This document shows positions 49,079 to 58,110 of a DNA stretch of 64,000 nucleotides, piece by piece. Source of the stretch: Syntrophobacter fumaroxidans MPOB (lineage in GTDB: Bacteria; Desulfobacterota; Syntrophobacteria; Syntrophobacterales; Syntrophobacteraceae). Numbering within the stretch: the stretch's first letter is position 1; every line of letters begins with the position of its first letter. Location of the stretch: contig NC_008554.1 of the NCBI RefSeq assembly GCF_000014965.1, positions 4,018,001 to 4,082,000 of the forward strand. Direction: 5' to 3'. Under the pieces are notes generated by a model. That model saw nothing but the letters and a program-made list of their open reading frames with translations, had not been told where the DNA came from and made no database searches. The translations under genes and the position numbers were made by a program.

Positions 49079-50274
49079 AACGCACGGGATTCCTCTTTCG
49101 TGTTCTGACGACCCTGCTGCTCCTGGGGATGTCCGGAAGCCTGATATGGTTCGGAGTCTGGACGAACAGAATGGCCGGGCACGACTATGCATTCGAACTG
49201 AAGCATACCTCCGGGAACCTGTTCTCCGAAGTGCTTTATCTGAAAGGGAACTACGAGTATTTTGTCGATCTCGACATGGAAACGGCCGCCGCCTACTTTC
49301 GGAAAGCCGTCGCTCAAGATCCGCTTCTGATCGAAGCATGGTTTGCTCTGGCAAAAGTCCACGCCGTGCTGGGACGCAAAGAGGAGACACAAAAGCTGTG
49401 CGATCTGCTTTTGCCTTCTATTTCCCACGTGAGCACCTGGAAATGGCAGGAGTTTCTGCTGGCCTTCGATCTGGGCGACGAAAAGCGTTTCGCGGAGACG
49501 CTCAACTACATCCTCGCCAGGCTGCCGCATCGCAGGAATGAGGCTTTTCTCCTTGCGCACACGTTCTGGCGGGATTGGAACGGGATTATTCTCCATGTTA
49601 CGGCTGAAAATCGGAAGTTGTGTTTCGAGCAGTTGCTGAGCTCCAGGGAAACGGACCTGGCCGTGAGGCTCTGGGAACGTATGAAAGAGGAGCGGGTGCC
49701 CGTGGATGGAGACTTGGGACTGCGTTTCTGCCAGTTCCTCATGGAAAACGACCGGATGAAGATGGCCAAGGAATTGTGGCGGGAAATCACCGGTTCCACG
49801 GGTCTTGGGGTATGTGACGGCGAATTCCGGACCGAGCCGCTCAACACGGCATTCGGGTGGCGCTTCGGGAAAACGCCGGCGGCCATCATCGAAACAACCC
49901 GGCAGGGCTGCGCCTCGGGGGACGGCTGCCTCCACATCCGGTTCAACGGTACCGCGAATGTGGCGTTCCACCATGTGTCTCAAACCGTTCCGGTTGAACC
50001 CGGGCGGAATTACCGGCTGCATTTCTTCCGCAGGAGCAGTGCATTGACGACCGACAAGGGGGTATTCCTGGAGGTGACGGGCTACCGCTGCAGCGGTTTG
50101 AATGTCGCCACTTCGCCGGTTGGGGGCACCACCCCGTGGACCGAAGAGGAGCTCGAAGTGGCTGTTCCCGACGCCTGTGAGGCGATCACGGTCAAGGTGT
50201 CGAGGAAAGACAGTCTGAGGTTCGACAACAAGATAAGTGGTGACTACTGGCTGGATGGCGTAACTGTGGAATAG
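49075..50274 (+). CDS. Membrane-anchored TPR protein with C-terminal beta-rich (carbohydrate-binding-like) domain
   Basis: 399 aa. N-terminal signal-anchor (FRVLTTLLLLGMSGSLIWFGVW), then TPR-like helical repeats to ~residue 240 (NYEYFVDLDMETAAAYFRKAVAQDPLLIEAWFALAKVHAVLG read as MDMETAAAYFRKAVAQDPLL and IEAWFALAKVHAVLG). From ~residue 265 a beta-rich part (FGWRFGKTP, GDGCLHIRFNGTANVAFHHVSQTVPVEPGRNYRLHF in pieces, DSLRFDNKISGDYWLDGVTVE) has the look of a carbohydrate-binding-module jelly roll. It starts on the ATGA overlap with the BY-kinase gene. I do not know a named function; it probably acts with the kinase in export or assembly. Confidence 0.72.
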   Translation: MKRTGFLFRVLTTLLLLGMSGSLIWFGVWTNRMAGHDYAFELKHTSGNLFSEVLYLKGNYEYFVDLDMETAAAYFRKAVAQDPLLIEAWFALAKVHAVLGRKEETQKLCDLLLPSISHVSTWKWQEFLLAFDLGDEKRFAETLNYILARLPHRRNEAFLLAHTFWRDWNGIILHVTAENRKLCFEQLLSSRETDLAVRLWERMKEERVPVDGDLGLRFCQFLMENDRMKMAKELWREITGSTGLGVCDGEFRTEPLNTAFGWRFGKTPAAIIETTRQGCASGDGCLHIRFNGTANVAFHHVSQTVPVEPGRNYRLHFFRRSSALTTDKGVFLEVTGYRCSGLNVATSPVGGTTPWTEEELEVAVPDACEAITVKVSRKDSLRFDNKISGDYWLDGVTVE

Positions 50275-50301
50275 CTCGGACAGGCAGGGGAAGAAGGAGA
50301 T

Positions 50302-52233
50302 ATGCCGCCTTTTTCTATGCGCGGGCGCAATGACGCTCTGGAAGTCCTGGTGCGGCTGCTCGCGGGAGAAAAGAACTCACACCGGCTTATTGCGAAAATC
50401 ACTTCCGATTCCGCTTTGCTCAAGGAGGCCGAGCGGATTGACGGCGCGATTCGCTCAAACTCCGCCTCGGACGAAGAACGCGATCGCTTGTCGAGGCTCT
50501 GCCGCCTGCATCAGATACGCCCCGACCGTTTCAGTGCACGTCTCCACCTGGTCCTTCATTCCCTCGGTTTGACGTCTCCCGACTTGAGCTGCTACGAAAT
50601 CCTGGGCGTTGAACCGAGCGCCGGCCGGGATGAGATCAAGAAGGCCTTCAGGCAGCTCAGTCTCAGGTATCATCCCGATTTGAACCCGGGCGATACTGAC
50701 ACGACCGAGAGCTTCAGGACAATTCGCAAAGCGTACGAGGTCCTCTCGGACGAGAAGCGCCGGGAACGGTACGATGCCGAGTCGGCGATTCCCGGTTGGC
50801 TGGATGATCAGGCAGAGGAGGAGTTGAATGCCGTCGGCAATGGATGGTGGCTCAGGCAGCTCTGGCAGCTTGGAATTCCCGTCCTCATTCTGCTGCTGTT
50901 CTGCTTTTGGGTCGATTATGAATACCTGCTGACCGACAGATATTACCGGGTGAAACAGGCGGGCGAAGCACGGGAGGATGAAAATCCGTTCTCGAGCGTC
51001 AAATCCGTCGAAATCGCAATTAGAGAGGACGTCCCGTCTTCGGCGGAACCCGCGATTTCGGGAGAAACCCGGCCGAACGACATTGCGGAAACACCTCCTG
51101 CCGCGCAGCCGGATCACGGATACGACATCGCTCCAACCCGTGAACCGGCGGTGATCGAGGAGCCGCCCGGCGATCTCGCGTCAAGGCGCGCAGCGGGTTT
51201 CGAGCAGGATCGTGTCTTTCGGAAGACGGACGCCGCGGCTGGGATCGTTCCCGGTGCGGGTACGCCGCCATCATCGGACAAACCGTCGGGTGACGGTGCG
51301 AATGCGCCGGTTGCGGCGCCGGCGGAGACGGTCGAATCCGGAAAGGCGGTGGATGCTTTCAGGGATGATGCGTACGGAGCCCCGGAGCCGCCCGGTATTC
51401 CGCGGGATCTTGCGGAGTCGGCGTCACGGCGGGGTGAGACGGAGACTCGCGCGGCACGAATCGGTCCGGAGTCTGAAATCGGACCGAAGAACGGGGAACA
51501 GGGTTCGATGGGATTGCCGGAACACGGCGAAACCTTGCAAGAGCCCATTCCTGCGGAAACTGCCGGTTCCGTGAAGCGAAAGGGGAAGACCGAAAGACAG
51601 GTGACGGGTGAGAAGACAAGGGAGGGCAAAGGAGCGGAAATCAAGCCGGTGAGGCAGGCGGAAGCGGGGACCCGGGGAGTTGCGGGCAAAATGGAGGGCA
51701 GGGCCGTTCCCCAGATGGTCAAGGATGCGAAACAGGTTGGAAAACGCCGTCCGGGCGACCTGGGGGATACGAAGCGGCAGGCTTTGCCTGCGGACGCTCC
51801 GCCGGGAACAATCGAAAATCATGCGCTCACGGACGCCCCCATGCCGTCAATCGACGAGATGAGTATTCGGGCGCACGATTTTATCAGGCGGTATGTCGCG
51901 GCATACGAGAACAGAAATCCTACCCGGTTGTTCGGTTTTTTTGAACCGAACGCCGTTGAAAACGGCAAGTCGCTCGATCATCTGTTCTCGACGTACATCT
52001 CCAATTTCAAACGGGCCGAAAAAATTCGTTATCAAATCCACCCTGCCGACTTCAGGCTTGCCCGGGAGAAGATGATCGTCAGCGGCAGCTTCGAGATGGC
52101 GGTAAAGTTCAAGGGGGAACCCACCGTGGAATCCAGGGGCTCGATCCTGATGGAGCTGACCATGCACGATGACGATTTCCGAATCAGGACTCTGACCTAC
52201 AACTTCTGGGAATCCGTCAGGCGATCCGACTGA
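50302..52233 (+). CDS. J-domain protein with transmembrane segment and NTF2-like C-terminal domain
   Basis: 643 aa. Residues ~96-160 are a complete J domain ([29 protein letters not shown] with HPD at 124-126, [15 protein letters not shown]). A membrane segment at ~188-205 ([18 protein letters not shown]) is followed by a ~320-residue low-complexity, Glu/Pro/Ala/Gly-rich linker and a C-terminal domain from ~residue 525 ([55 protein letters not shown]) that resembles the SnoaL/NTF2 fold. The topology predicts a cytosolic J domain that recruits DnaK and a periplasmic tail. It follows the TPR gene by 27 bases and has an AAGGAG site. No homologue with this exact layout comes to mind. Confidence 0.8.
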   Translation: MPPFSMRGRNDALEVLVRLLAGEKNSHRLIAKITSDSALLKEAERIDGAIRSNSASDEERDRLSRLCRLHQIRPDRFSARLHLVLHSLGLTSPDLSCYEILGVEPSAGRDEIKKAFRQLSLRYHPDLNPGDTDTTESFRTIRKAYEVLSDEKRRERYDAESAIPGWLDDQAEEELNAVGNGWWLRQLWQLGIPVLILLLFCFWVDYEYLLTDRYYRVKQAGEAREDENPFSSVKSVEIAIREDVPSSAEPAISGETRPNDIAETPPAAQPDHGYDIAPTREPAVIEEPPGDLASRRAAGFEQDRVFRKTDAAAGIVPGAGTPPSSDKPSGDGANAPVAAPAETVESGKAVDAFRDDAYGAPEPPGIPRDLAESASRRGETETRAARIGPESEIGPKNGEQGSMGLPEHGETLQEPIPAETAGSVKRKGKTERQVTGEKTREGKGAEIKPVRQAEAGTRGVAGKMEGRAVPQMVKDAKQVGKRRPGDLGDTKRQALPADAPPGTIENHALTDAPMPSIDEMSIRAHDFIRRYVAAYENRNPTRLFGFFEPNAVENGKSLDHLFSTYISNFKRAEKIRYQIHPADFRLAREKMIVSGSFEMAVKFKGEPTVESRGSILMELTMHDDDFRIRTLTYNFWESVRRSD

Positions 52234-52532
52234 TTCCGGGTTGAGCGCAACGCGCCGCGGGCCTGGAGCGGAACTCACGGCGAAGCCCGAAAATATGCAT
52301 CGCCGTTGCTGCCCCCGGGGGGAACTCATACGAAGTTACCTAGAAAATAGATTCCCGGGTGAGTCTGTTTTCATGCTTCGCGGGTGTCGCAGGGGGCATG
52401 GATAATTGCGTTCAAGATGGATTTTTCAAGCACCAAAGAGCGGGGGAATGATTCCCCCGCACCCCCCAAGTTTCGGCCACACGCTCAGGCCGAGAGCCCG
52501 GCGTCACCCTGCTCGAAAGGAATCCTTGGCGT
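52234..52532. other. Convergent intergenic region with repeat copy A
   Basis: Between the J-domain gene and manC, which converge. It is filled from about 52328 by one arm of a dispersed repeat (separate entry). The hairpin-forming end GATTCCCGGGTGAGTC then TGTTTTC could stop transcription. Confidence 0.5.
52328..52503 (+). repeat. Dispersed repeat, copy A (one arm)
   Basis: Begins near ATACGAAGTTACCTAG (52328 on) and runs through a Ser/Cys-rich stretch, TTGCGTTCAAGATGG and a GC-rich part with GGGGGAATGATTCCCCC (about 52442-52458). The first ~85 bases match the reverse complement of the right end of copy B, and the next ~75 bases match the left part of copy B in direct orientation (GCGGGGGAATGATTCCCCCG onward). 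It ends near 52503, where similarity to copy B stops. The frame reads MSQGAWIIAFKM in one phase in both copies, but that is not a credible gene. Confidence 0.8.
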
Positions 52533-53609
52533 TCAAAGCAGCTTGTTCAGGCAACGGTCCTTCAGGCCGGAGATCACTTTCCTCACTTCCTGCGTCTTTT
52601 CGAGGTCCGCAACGAGCACCGCATCTTCGGTGTCCACGATCAGAATCCCCTTGACTCCCAGTGCCGCCACATGCCTGTTGCCCCGGGCCATGACGAAAGA
52701 ACCCCGGCAGTCGATGAGCATCGCGTCTCCCTCGGCCAGGTTTCCCGCCTCGTCCTGTTCCGCCCGCCGCGTTTCGTAGAGGCTGTACCATGAGCCAACG
52801 TCGCTCCAGCCGCAGTCGCAGGGAAGCACATAGACGGTCCGGCCGGTTTTCTCCATGATCGCGTAATCGAAAGAGATGCCGTCGATTCCTTCGTAGAGCG
52901 AAGCCAACCGTTGAGCATGTTCGTCCGAGTCAAACCCGGTCAACCCGGTCAGTCCCGAATGAAACGCGGGCATATGCTCCGAGAATTCCGCCAGCAGAAG
53001 GGAGGATGTGGCAATGAAGATACCGGCGTTCCAGTAGGTGCCGCCTCCGAGCAGGTATTCCTCCGCCTTGTGGAGAGGAGGTTTTTCCACAAACCGTTTG
53101 GCCCGATGGAACGCGACCCCGTCGGCGTTCCGTTCGACCGGGTCCGTCTCGATGTACCCGTAACCCGTTTCAGGTCGTGTGGGCACGATGCCGAGAGTGA
53201 AGATGGCCCTGTCGTCGGCCGAGAGTGATACGGCATGCATGAGCGCGGTTCTGAAAACAGCGGGCCGAGCGACGAAGTGGTCCGCGGGGAGGATCACCAT
53301 TGGGGCATTGCCGGCGAGGTATTCCACGTATCTCGCGGCCAGCCCTATGCAGGGTGCCGTGTTTTTTCCCTGGGGCTCCGCCAGGATGCGAACTTCGGTT
53401 CCCGAGAAGAGTCGGCTCGTTTCGTCGAAATGCTCACGACCCACCACCAGAATGATCCGGGAATCGGGCACGAGCCCTTTGATCCGCTCGTAAGTCGCCT
53501 TGACCATCGGCTGATCGCCGATAATGCTCAGCAGTTGCTTGGGCCGCGCCTTACGGCTGACAGGCCAGAACCTCGTTCCGGAACCGCCCGCCATGATCAC
53601 CACGTACAT
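52533..53609 (-). CDS. manC: Mannose-1-phosphate guanylyltransferase (GDP-mannose pyrophosphorylase)
   Basis: Makes GDP-mannose from mannose-1-phosphate and GTP for polymer synthesis. 358 aa. Seen: VVIMAGGSGTRFWPVSRKARPKQLL (nucleotide motif; given as MAGGSGTRFWPVSR and KARPKQLL), QGKNTAPCIGLAARYV, VILPADHFV, YGYIETD, FVEKPP, YWNAGIFIAT, CGWSDVGSWYSL. It has only the transferase domain; the C-terminal mannose-6-phosphate isomerase cupin found in bifunctional AlgA/ManC is absent and instead appears on the adjacent glycosyltransferase. It is the last gene of a minus-strand run, 13 bases after that gene. Confidence 0.93.
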   Translation of the reverse strand: MYVVIMAGGSGTRFWPVSRKARPKQLLSIIGDQPMVKATYERIKGLVPDSRIILVVGREHFDETSRLFSGTEVRILAEPQGKNTAPCIGLAARYVEYLAGNAPMVILPADHFVARPAVFRTALMHAVSLSADDRAIFTLGIVPTRPETGYGYIETDPVERNADGVAFHRAKRFVEKPPLHKAEEYLLGGGTYWNAGIFIATSSLLLAEFSEHMPAFHSGLTGLTGFDSDEHAQRLASLYEGIDGISFDYAIMEKTGRTVYVLPCDCGWSDVGSWYSLYETRRAEQDEAGNLAEGDAMLIDCRGSFVMARGNRHVAALGVKGILIVDTEDAVLVADLEKTQEVRKVISGLKDRCLNKLL

Positions 53610-53622
53610 GAAGCCGTCCTTC

Positions 53623-54969
53623 TCAGCAGACCGTTCCCTTGCGCCCGTAATCGTCCTCGAGCCGGATAATGTCGTCTTCGCCGAAATACGTCCCCTGCTG
53701 GACTTCGATGAAGCTCATGATCGTCGTGCCGGGGTTTTCGATCCGGTGTTTGACGCCGGCCGGGATGTCGATGTACTCTCCCACCTCGAGCGGGATTTTT
53801 CGATCGTCGAGGGTTACAAGGGCCTGACCCTGGACGATCATCCAGTGTTCCGACCGTTTGTAGTGCAGCTGATAGCTCAGTCTCTTCCCGGGGAGCACAT
53901 CGACGCGCTTGACCTTGTAGGTCGGGCTGTCCTCGAGGACCGTCCACAGGCCCCATGGCGGCCTGGACATGGCCGCGTGGGGCTTTGTCCTTTCCAGAAC
54001 GGCGCGGTAGAGCTGCACGTACTCGCAGGCCATCCGCTCCATGTTGAATCGCTCTTCCACGAACCGGCGGCAGGCTGAGCGGTCCCAGGAGTCGATTCTG
54101 CGAACCTCCTCGACGATCCGGTCCATGTCCGCGGCGAGGATTCCGTTCTCGCCGATTTTCACGATTTCCGCCATGGTTCCCCGGTTGAATCCGACCACCG
54201 GCGTTCCGCAGGCGTTCGATTCGAGGATGTGAAGCGGGAAGGCAGGCTCCTCGGAGGTGCACAGAACCGCCGCGGCCTTTCCCCACAGCTCCCCGAGCTT
54301 TTCGGGACTGAGGGAAGGTGCGTGCCTTATCCTGGAGCCGTCCACGTAGCGGGCAATTTCCATCTCGTAGTAGTCAGGGTCTTCGATGTTGCCGACAATG
54401 AGCAGTTTCCGGTCCGAGCGCAACGCGATTTCAACGGCGTCCCGAACCCCGCCCGTCTTACCGACCGGTCCATACCACAGCAGATGGTCGCCGGGCTTGG
54501 CGCGACAGTTGAACACGCTTGCATCGACCGCCGGGTAGATGGTCCCGGCATAATCCAGGCTCGAATCGCGTGATGCGTCGCTGGCCGATACGTAGGCGCA
54601 ACGGTGGTTCCATTTGCGGAATATGGGCAGCACTCCCTCCGACAAACGGCCGTAAAAACTCGAGACGATGGGGATCTTAACGAAGGGGGCGTACGAAACC
54701 GAAAGCAGGTTGTCATGGGTGTGCAGAAGATCGAATTCCGATGCTTCCTCCATTGCCGCGCCAAGGCTGAGACACTCGAGGGCGGATGAGTCCGAATCGG
54801 ACAACGGGGGGATCGGCCCCCGCTCCGGAGGCGGGTCCAGCCCGAACAGCTTCACTTCCACCCCCTGGGCCGCCATGGCGTGACGAAAAAGCTCGCACAG
54901 GATGCTCCAGGTCAGTGCCTGAACGCTTCTGGCCCGCCATGATGCCGGGAAAACCATTCCGACTTTCAT
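53623..54969 (-). CDS. GT4 glycosyltransferase fused to a mannose-6-phosphate isomerase (type II) cupin domain
   Basis: 448 aa, two domains. Residues 1-330 are a GT-B fold glycosyltransferase with VVCTSEEPAFPLHILESNACGTPVVGFNRGTMAEIV in parts (EEPAFPLHILES, CGTPVVGFN), the E-x7-E donor motif. Residues ~336-444 match the type II phosphomannose isomerase/GDP-mannose pyrophosphorylase cupin: PPWGLWTVLED, YKVKRVDVLPGKRLSYQLHY, SEHWMIVQGQALVTL, DIPAGVKHRIENPGTTIMSFIEVQQGTYFGEDDI in pieces, ending LEDDYGR. Metal ligand candidates are His369, Glu374, His375 and His408. The cupin would supply mannose-6-phosphate/mannose exchange and completes the adjacent ManC. Starts 38 bases from the Wzy-like gene. 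Confidence 0.85.
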   Translation of the reverse strand: MKVGMVFPASWRARSVQALTWSILCELFRHAMAAQGVEVKLFGLDPPPERGPIPPLSDSDSSALECLSLGAAMEEASEFDLLHTHDNLLSVSYAPFVKIPIVSSFYGRLSEGVLPIFRKWNHRCAYVSASDASRDSSLDYAGTIYPAVDASVFNCRAKPGDHLLWYGPVGKTGGVRDAVEIALRSDRKLLIVGNIEDPDYYEMEIARYVDGSRIRHAPSLSPEKLGELWGKAAAVLCTSEEPAFPLHILESNACGTPVVGFNRGTMAEIVKIGENGILAADMDRIVEEVRRIDSWDRSACRRFVEERFNMERMACEYVQLYRAVLERTKPHAAMSRPPWGLWTVLEDSPTYKVKRVDVLPGKRLSYQLHYKRSEHWMIVQGQALVTLDDRKIPLEVGEYIDIPAGVKHRIENPGTTIMSFIEVQQGTYFGEDDIIRLEDDYGRKGTVC

Positions 54970-55007
54970 TCGATCCCCAACGTCGCTTCAGGTGAGAGCG
55001 CTTGCTT

Positions 55008-56591
55008 TCAAAGACTCATCAAAACGATGAGCACGACGAAATATAACTGATTGGCGGGGATTTGCCAGTTGAATTCCACCACGCTGTGGCACAGAAAGGC
55101 CAGGCAGCCCGCCAGTGCCCCGGCGGCGATCAGACGTCTCCGCGAGTCGCCGCCGCTCTCGCAGTGAATCCCACCGGCCCGCAGCCCCGCCGGAATCGGA
55201 GAACGGTGAATCGCACTTCCTGACCCGCCTGGAATGTCGGAAAGGGAAAGGGTGCCGGAAGGACCGCTCGAACGCCGGCGATCGGGCAGATTCTCCCCGG
55301 CATCGAGTTTCCATGCGCGCCGGGCTGCCAGGACCCAGTATCCCCATGCCAGCACGGTCAACCCGGCGGCAACGGGCACGCCCAGCTCTCCGGCGAGCTC
55401 GAGGTAGTCGCTGTGCGCATGGACGATTTCCTGGTCGTCGAGCAGATGGGACTGGTAGAGACGAATCGCGTGAGCGAAGGTGTCCAGACCGGTTCCGGTC
55501 AGGAAATGGTCCCGAATCAGCCGGCAACTGTCGGCCCAAATCTTGAAACGGCCCAAGGCGCCGCCCTCCAGGACGTCAAAACGGGCGATGATGTTGCCGA
55601 AGCCGACGATGCTCCCGTAGGCGATCATCACCCCCCAGCAGACGACGACGAAAGCGAGCATGCCCGGTCGCCGTATTCTGCCGATGATCGTAAAGGCAGT
55701 GAGAGCGATCAGGGCACTGAGAATACCCCCCCTTGATTCGGAAAAGACCAGGGCAAACAGCACCATGCCGACAAGAAAGGAAAAAAACAACTGCTTCTGC
55801 CTGATCTGGGCGTTTCGTTCCCGGGCATCGTAGGTCTTTTGCCGGGACAATCTCGAAGGAGGTTCTTCCGGAGAAAGGGTATACCCGAGAAGGACCGGCC
55901 AGATCATTCCCAGAAACGCGGCGAAGTGGTTCCGGTTCACGAAGGTTCCCCGTGCGTCGCCGGTCCCGGCGGCTTCCCAGAGCACTCCCAGGGAAGGCAC
56001 GAGCACTTGCAGGATGCCGTAGAGAGCCTCGGACGCAGCCACGAAAAAGAGCAGGCGAAAGAACCATTCGGGAGAGCCTTCCCGGAGGGCGTTTCGCAAG
56101 AGAATGCCGAACAGGACCAGAAACACCCACCAGAACAGGGAAAACATAGTCATCACGGGAAGATAGGAAATTGCAGCCCATCCCCCCTGCGGGCTTCCGG
56201 CTGCCTCGGCGGCCCGTTGCAGCCAGAGCAGGCGGTGCGGAGCCAGCACGGCCAGGGCGGAGGGCGGCAGGGGAATCAGCTGCAAAACCGGAAAAGCCAG
56301 GATGAAGACTCCGGCACCCTGCCACTTCACGGGGATTTCCCGCATCAGGGAAGGCGATTCGGGCTCCATCCACAACAGCACCGCCGTTCCGATCATGAAC
56401 AGCGCGGCGAACATGCTCCAGAACCAGGGGCGCGCGCCCCCCAGGAAAAACGGGAGGAACAGGACCGGGAGGGCGATCGTGACCCGGGTCAGGAAGATGC
56501 TGCCCAGAGGTCTCACGCCCGGGCCTCTGTTGGCCCCGAAAGGGTCATATGAGCGGACGCCTGGCCTGGGGGGCATGATGAGCGGTTTCAT
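55008..56591 (-). CDS. O-antigen ligase/polymerase-like membrane protein (Wzy/WaaL family)
   Basis: 527 aa with about 10-12 hydrophobic segments. A Wzy_C-type core region reads GTFVNRNHFAAFLGMIWPVLLGY, and FSESRGGILSALIALTAF, GLDTFAHAIRLYQSHL, VHAHSDYLELAGELGVP, the family pattern (NRNHFA... and HAHSDYLEL). It polymerises or ligates sugar repeat units at the periplasmic face. A polar, Gly/Ser-rich insertion lies at residues ~430-485. The ATG at 56591 overlaps the wecA-like gene by 47 bases; ATG 56576 is also possible, so coupling is likely. Confidence 0.85.
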   Translation of the reverse strand: MKPLIMPPRPGVRSYDPFGANRGPGVRPLGSIFLTRVTIALPVLFLPFFLGGARPWFWSMFAALFMIGTAVLLWMEPESPSLMREIPVKWQGAGVFILAFPVLQLIPLPPSALAVLAPHRLLWLQRAAEAAGSPQGGWAAISYLPVMTMFSLFWWVFLVLFGILLRNALREGSPEWFFRLLFFVAASEALYGILQVLVPSLGVLWEAAGTGDARGTFVNRNHFAAFLGMIWPVLLGYTLSPEEPPSRLSRQKTYDARERNAQIRQKQLFFSFLVGMVLFALVFSESRGGILSALIALTAFTIIGRIRRPGMLAFVVVCWGVMIAYGSIVGFGNIIARFDVLEGGALGRFKIWADSCRLIRDHFLTGTGLDTFAHAIRLYQSHLLDDQEIVHAHSDYLELAGELGVPVAAGLTVLAWGYWVLAARRAWKLDAGENLPDRRRSSGPSGTLSLSDIPGGSGSAIHRSPIPAGLRAGGIHCESGGDSRRRLIAAGALAGCLAFLCHSVVEFNWQIPANQLYFVVLIVLMSL

Positions 56592-58110
56592 TTATCGGGA
56601 GACTTGAGGCTACAGGAGACGGCCGATCGACCGATCGACACTGGAGAGAGCCCTGTTTGTCCTCGAGCTCCTTGAGCTTCGCCACAACGGTGCGTCTCAG
56701 GTGCTCGATGCGTCTCAGGGTGTAATGGCTTATGGGGTCTTGGAGCAGATCTTTTCTCAGCGACAGCGTGCCGTAGCTCTTGCTCCCGTTCACCAGCGGC
56801 AGCTCCAGCACCAGCACGCGGTCCCGGCACTGGTCCAGGTCGAGGCAGATCTCGTTGAGGCACCACCTGTAGGTGTCTCCCGGGCCGTTCCACCAGACTC
56901 CATTGAAATGAATCCTGGCTTCATCCATCTTGAGCAGTTCGCATGCGCTCACGATGCGCTCCCACATCTCCTCCACGCTCGCGGCACGGGCGATGTGAAG
57001 CTGCTGGTCCAGGAACGTGCGGCGCTCGCGCGCGAAGCCCATCACGTCCGTGACGTCATGGAAGTAGCCCACAACCTTGTCAACAGTCACGTATTCCAGG
57101 TAGCCGATCTTGCGTATGAAGAAGACGACAAGAAATCCAAGAACCAGGAGCAGGAACCCGGCCTTGACATCCCTCGCGTGGACGATGAGCAGTGCAAACA
57201 CTCCGAGAAACAGTGTCGCCCCGTACATGATCAGGACGGCCTTGCGCTGGCTGAGCCCCATTCTGAGCAATCTGTGGTGGATATGGCTCTTGTCGGGCTG
57301 GAACATGCTTCGGCCGAGCACGAACCTTCGTATGGGCGCCAGGATCGTGTCCATCAACGGCAGCCCCAGGGCCACGATGGGTATGATGATCGCAACGGTT
57401 GCAGGACTCTTGAGAGACCCGAGAATGCTGAGCGAAGCGAGGATGAAGCCGAGAAAGTAACTACCGCAATCACCCAGGAAGATCGACGCCGGGTTGAAAT
57501 TGTAACGCAGAAATCCCATGCAGGCTCCGGCCAGGGCGGCGAGGCCGACAACAGCGGCGGTGTTGCCGCCGTTCTCGGTCAATACCAGCAGAACCAGGGA
57601 AACGAAAAGACTCGTGCCGGTCGCCAGCCCGTCCAGTCCGTCGATCAGGTTGACGGCGTTCACCACCAGGAGGACCCAGAACAGAGTGACGATACCGGAA
57701 AACCATCCCAGGGAGAATTCGGAACCCCACGGCAAGGCGATCTGTTTGAAGAACAACCCGCCCTCGCAGGCCAGGAGGGCCGCCACGATCTGAAACAGGA
57801 ACTTCACGTCCGGGCGGAGCTGGTGAACGTCATCACAGAGCCCCATGACGAACACCACGGTGGCCCCTGCCGAAATCCAGATCAAGGACGAATCCCAGTA
57901 TGACGAGAAAAAGAGCACGCAGCCCCAGAAGGGCAACATGAAAGCCAGGTAGACGGCAATCCCGCCCAGCCGGGGAATCGGTTCGACATGGATTTTGCGC
58001 GCTGCGGGCCGATCGACGACGTCGAGTCGTTTGGCGATCCTTCCCACCACCGGCGTAAGCGTCAGGGCCAGGAGGAGGGATGCGAGAAACGCGATCAGAA
58101 TAGTATACAT
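56545..58110 (-). CDS. Undecaprenyl-phosphate sugar-1-phosphate transferase (WecA/TagO family) with soluble C-terminal extension
   Basis: 521 aa. Residues 1-340 hold 10-11 membrane segments and the family motifs GLCDDVHQL (DD), NAVNLIDGLDGLATG (D), FLGDCGSYFLGF (D) and PDKSHIHHRLLRMG (HIHH), so it should put a HexNAc-1-phosphate on the lipid carrier and start a repeat unit. Residues ~345-521 are soluble: ARERRTFLDQQLHIARAASVEEMW, RIHFNGVWWNGPGDTYRWCLNE, VLELPLVNGSKSYGTLSLRKDL; this looks like a GAF/PAS-type sensory or regulatory part, and most WecA proteins lack it. Its end overlaps the downstream wzy-like gene by 47 bases. Confidence 0.88.
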   Translation of the reverse strand: MYTILIAFLASLLLALTLTPVVGRIAKRLDVVDRPAARKIHVEPIPRLGGIAVYLAFMLPFWGCVLFFSSYWDSSLIWISAGATVVFVMGLCDDVHQLRPDVKFLFQIVAALLACEGGLFFKQIALPWGSEFSLGWFSGIVTLFWVLLVVNAVNLIDGLDGLATGTSLFVSLVLLVLTENGGNTAAVVGLAALAGACMGFLRYNFNPASIFLGDCGSYFLGFILASLSILGSLKSPATVAIIIPIVALGLPLMDTILAPIRRFVLGRSMFQPDKSHIHHRLLRMGLSQRKAVLIMYGATLFLGVFALLIVHARDVKAGFLLLVLGFLVVFFIRKIGYLEYVTVDKVVGYFHDVTDVMGFARERRTFLDQQLHIARAASVEEMWERIVSACELLKMDEARIHFNGVWWNGPGDTYRWCLNEICLDLDQCRDRVLVLELPLVNGSKSYGTLSLRKDLLQDPISHYTLRRIEHLRRTVVAKLKELEDKQGSLQCRSVDRPSPVASSLPINETAHHAPQARRPLI

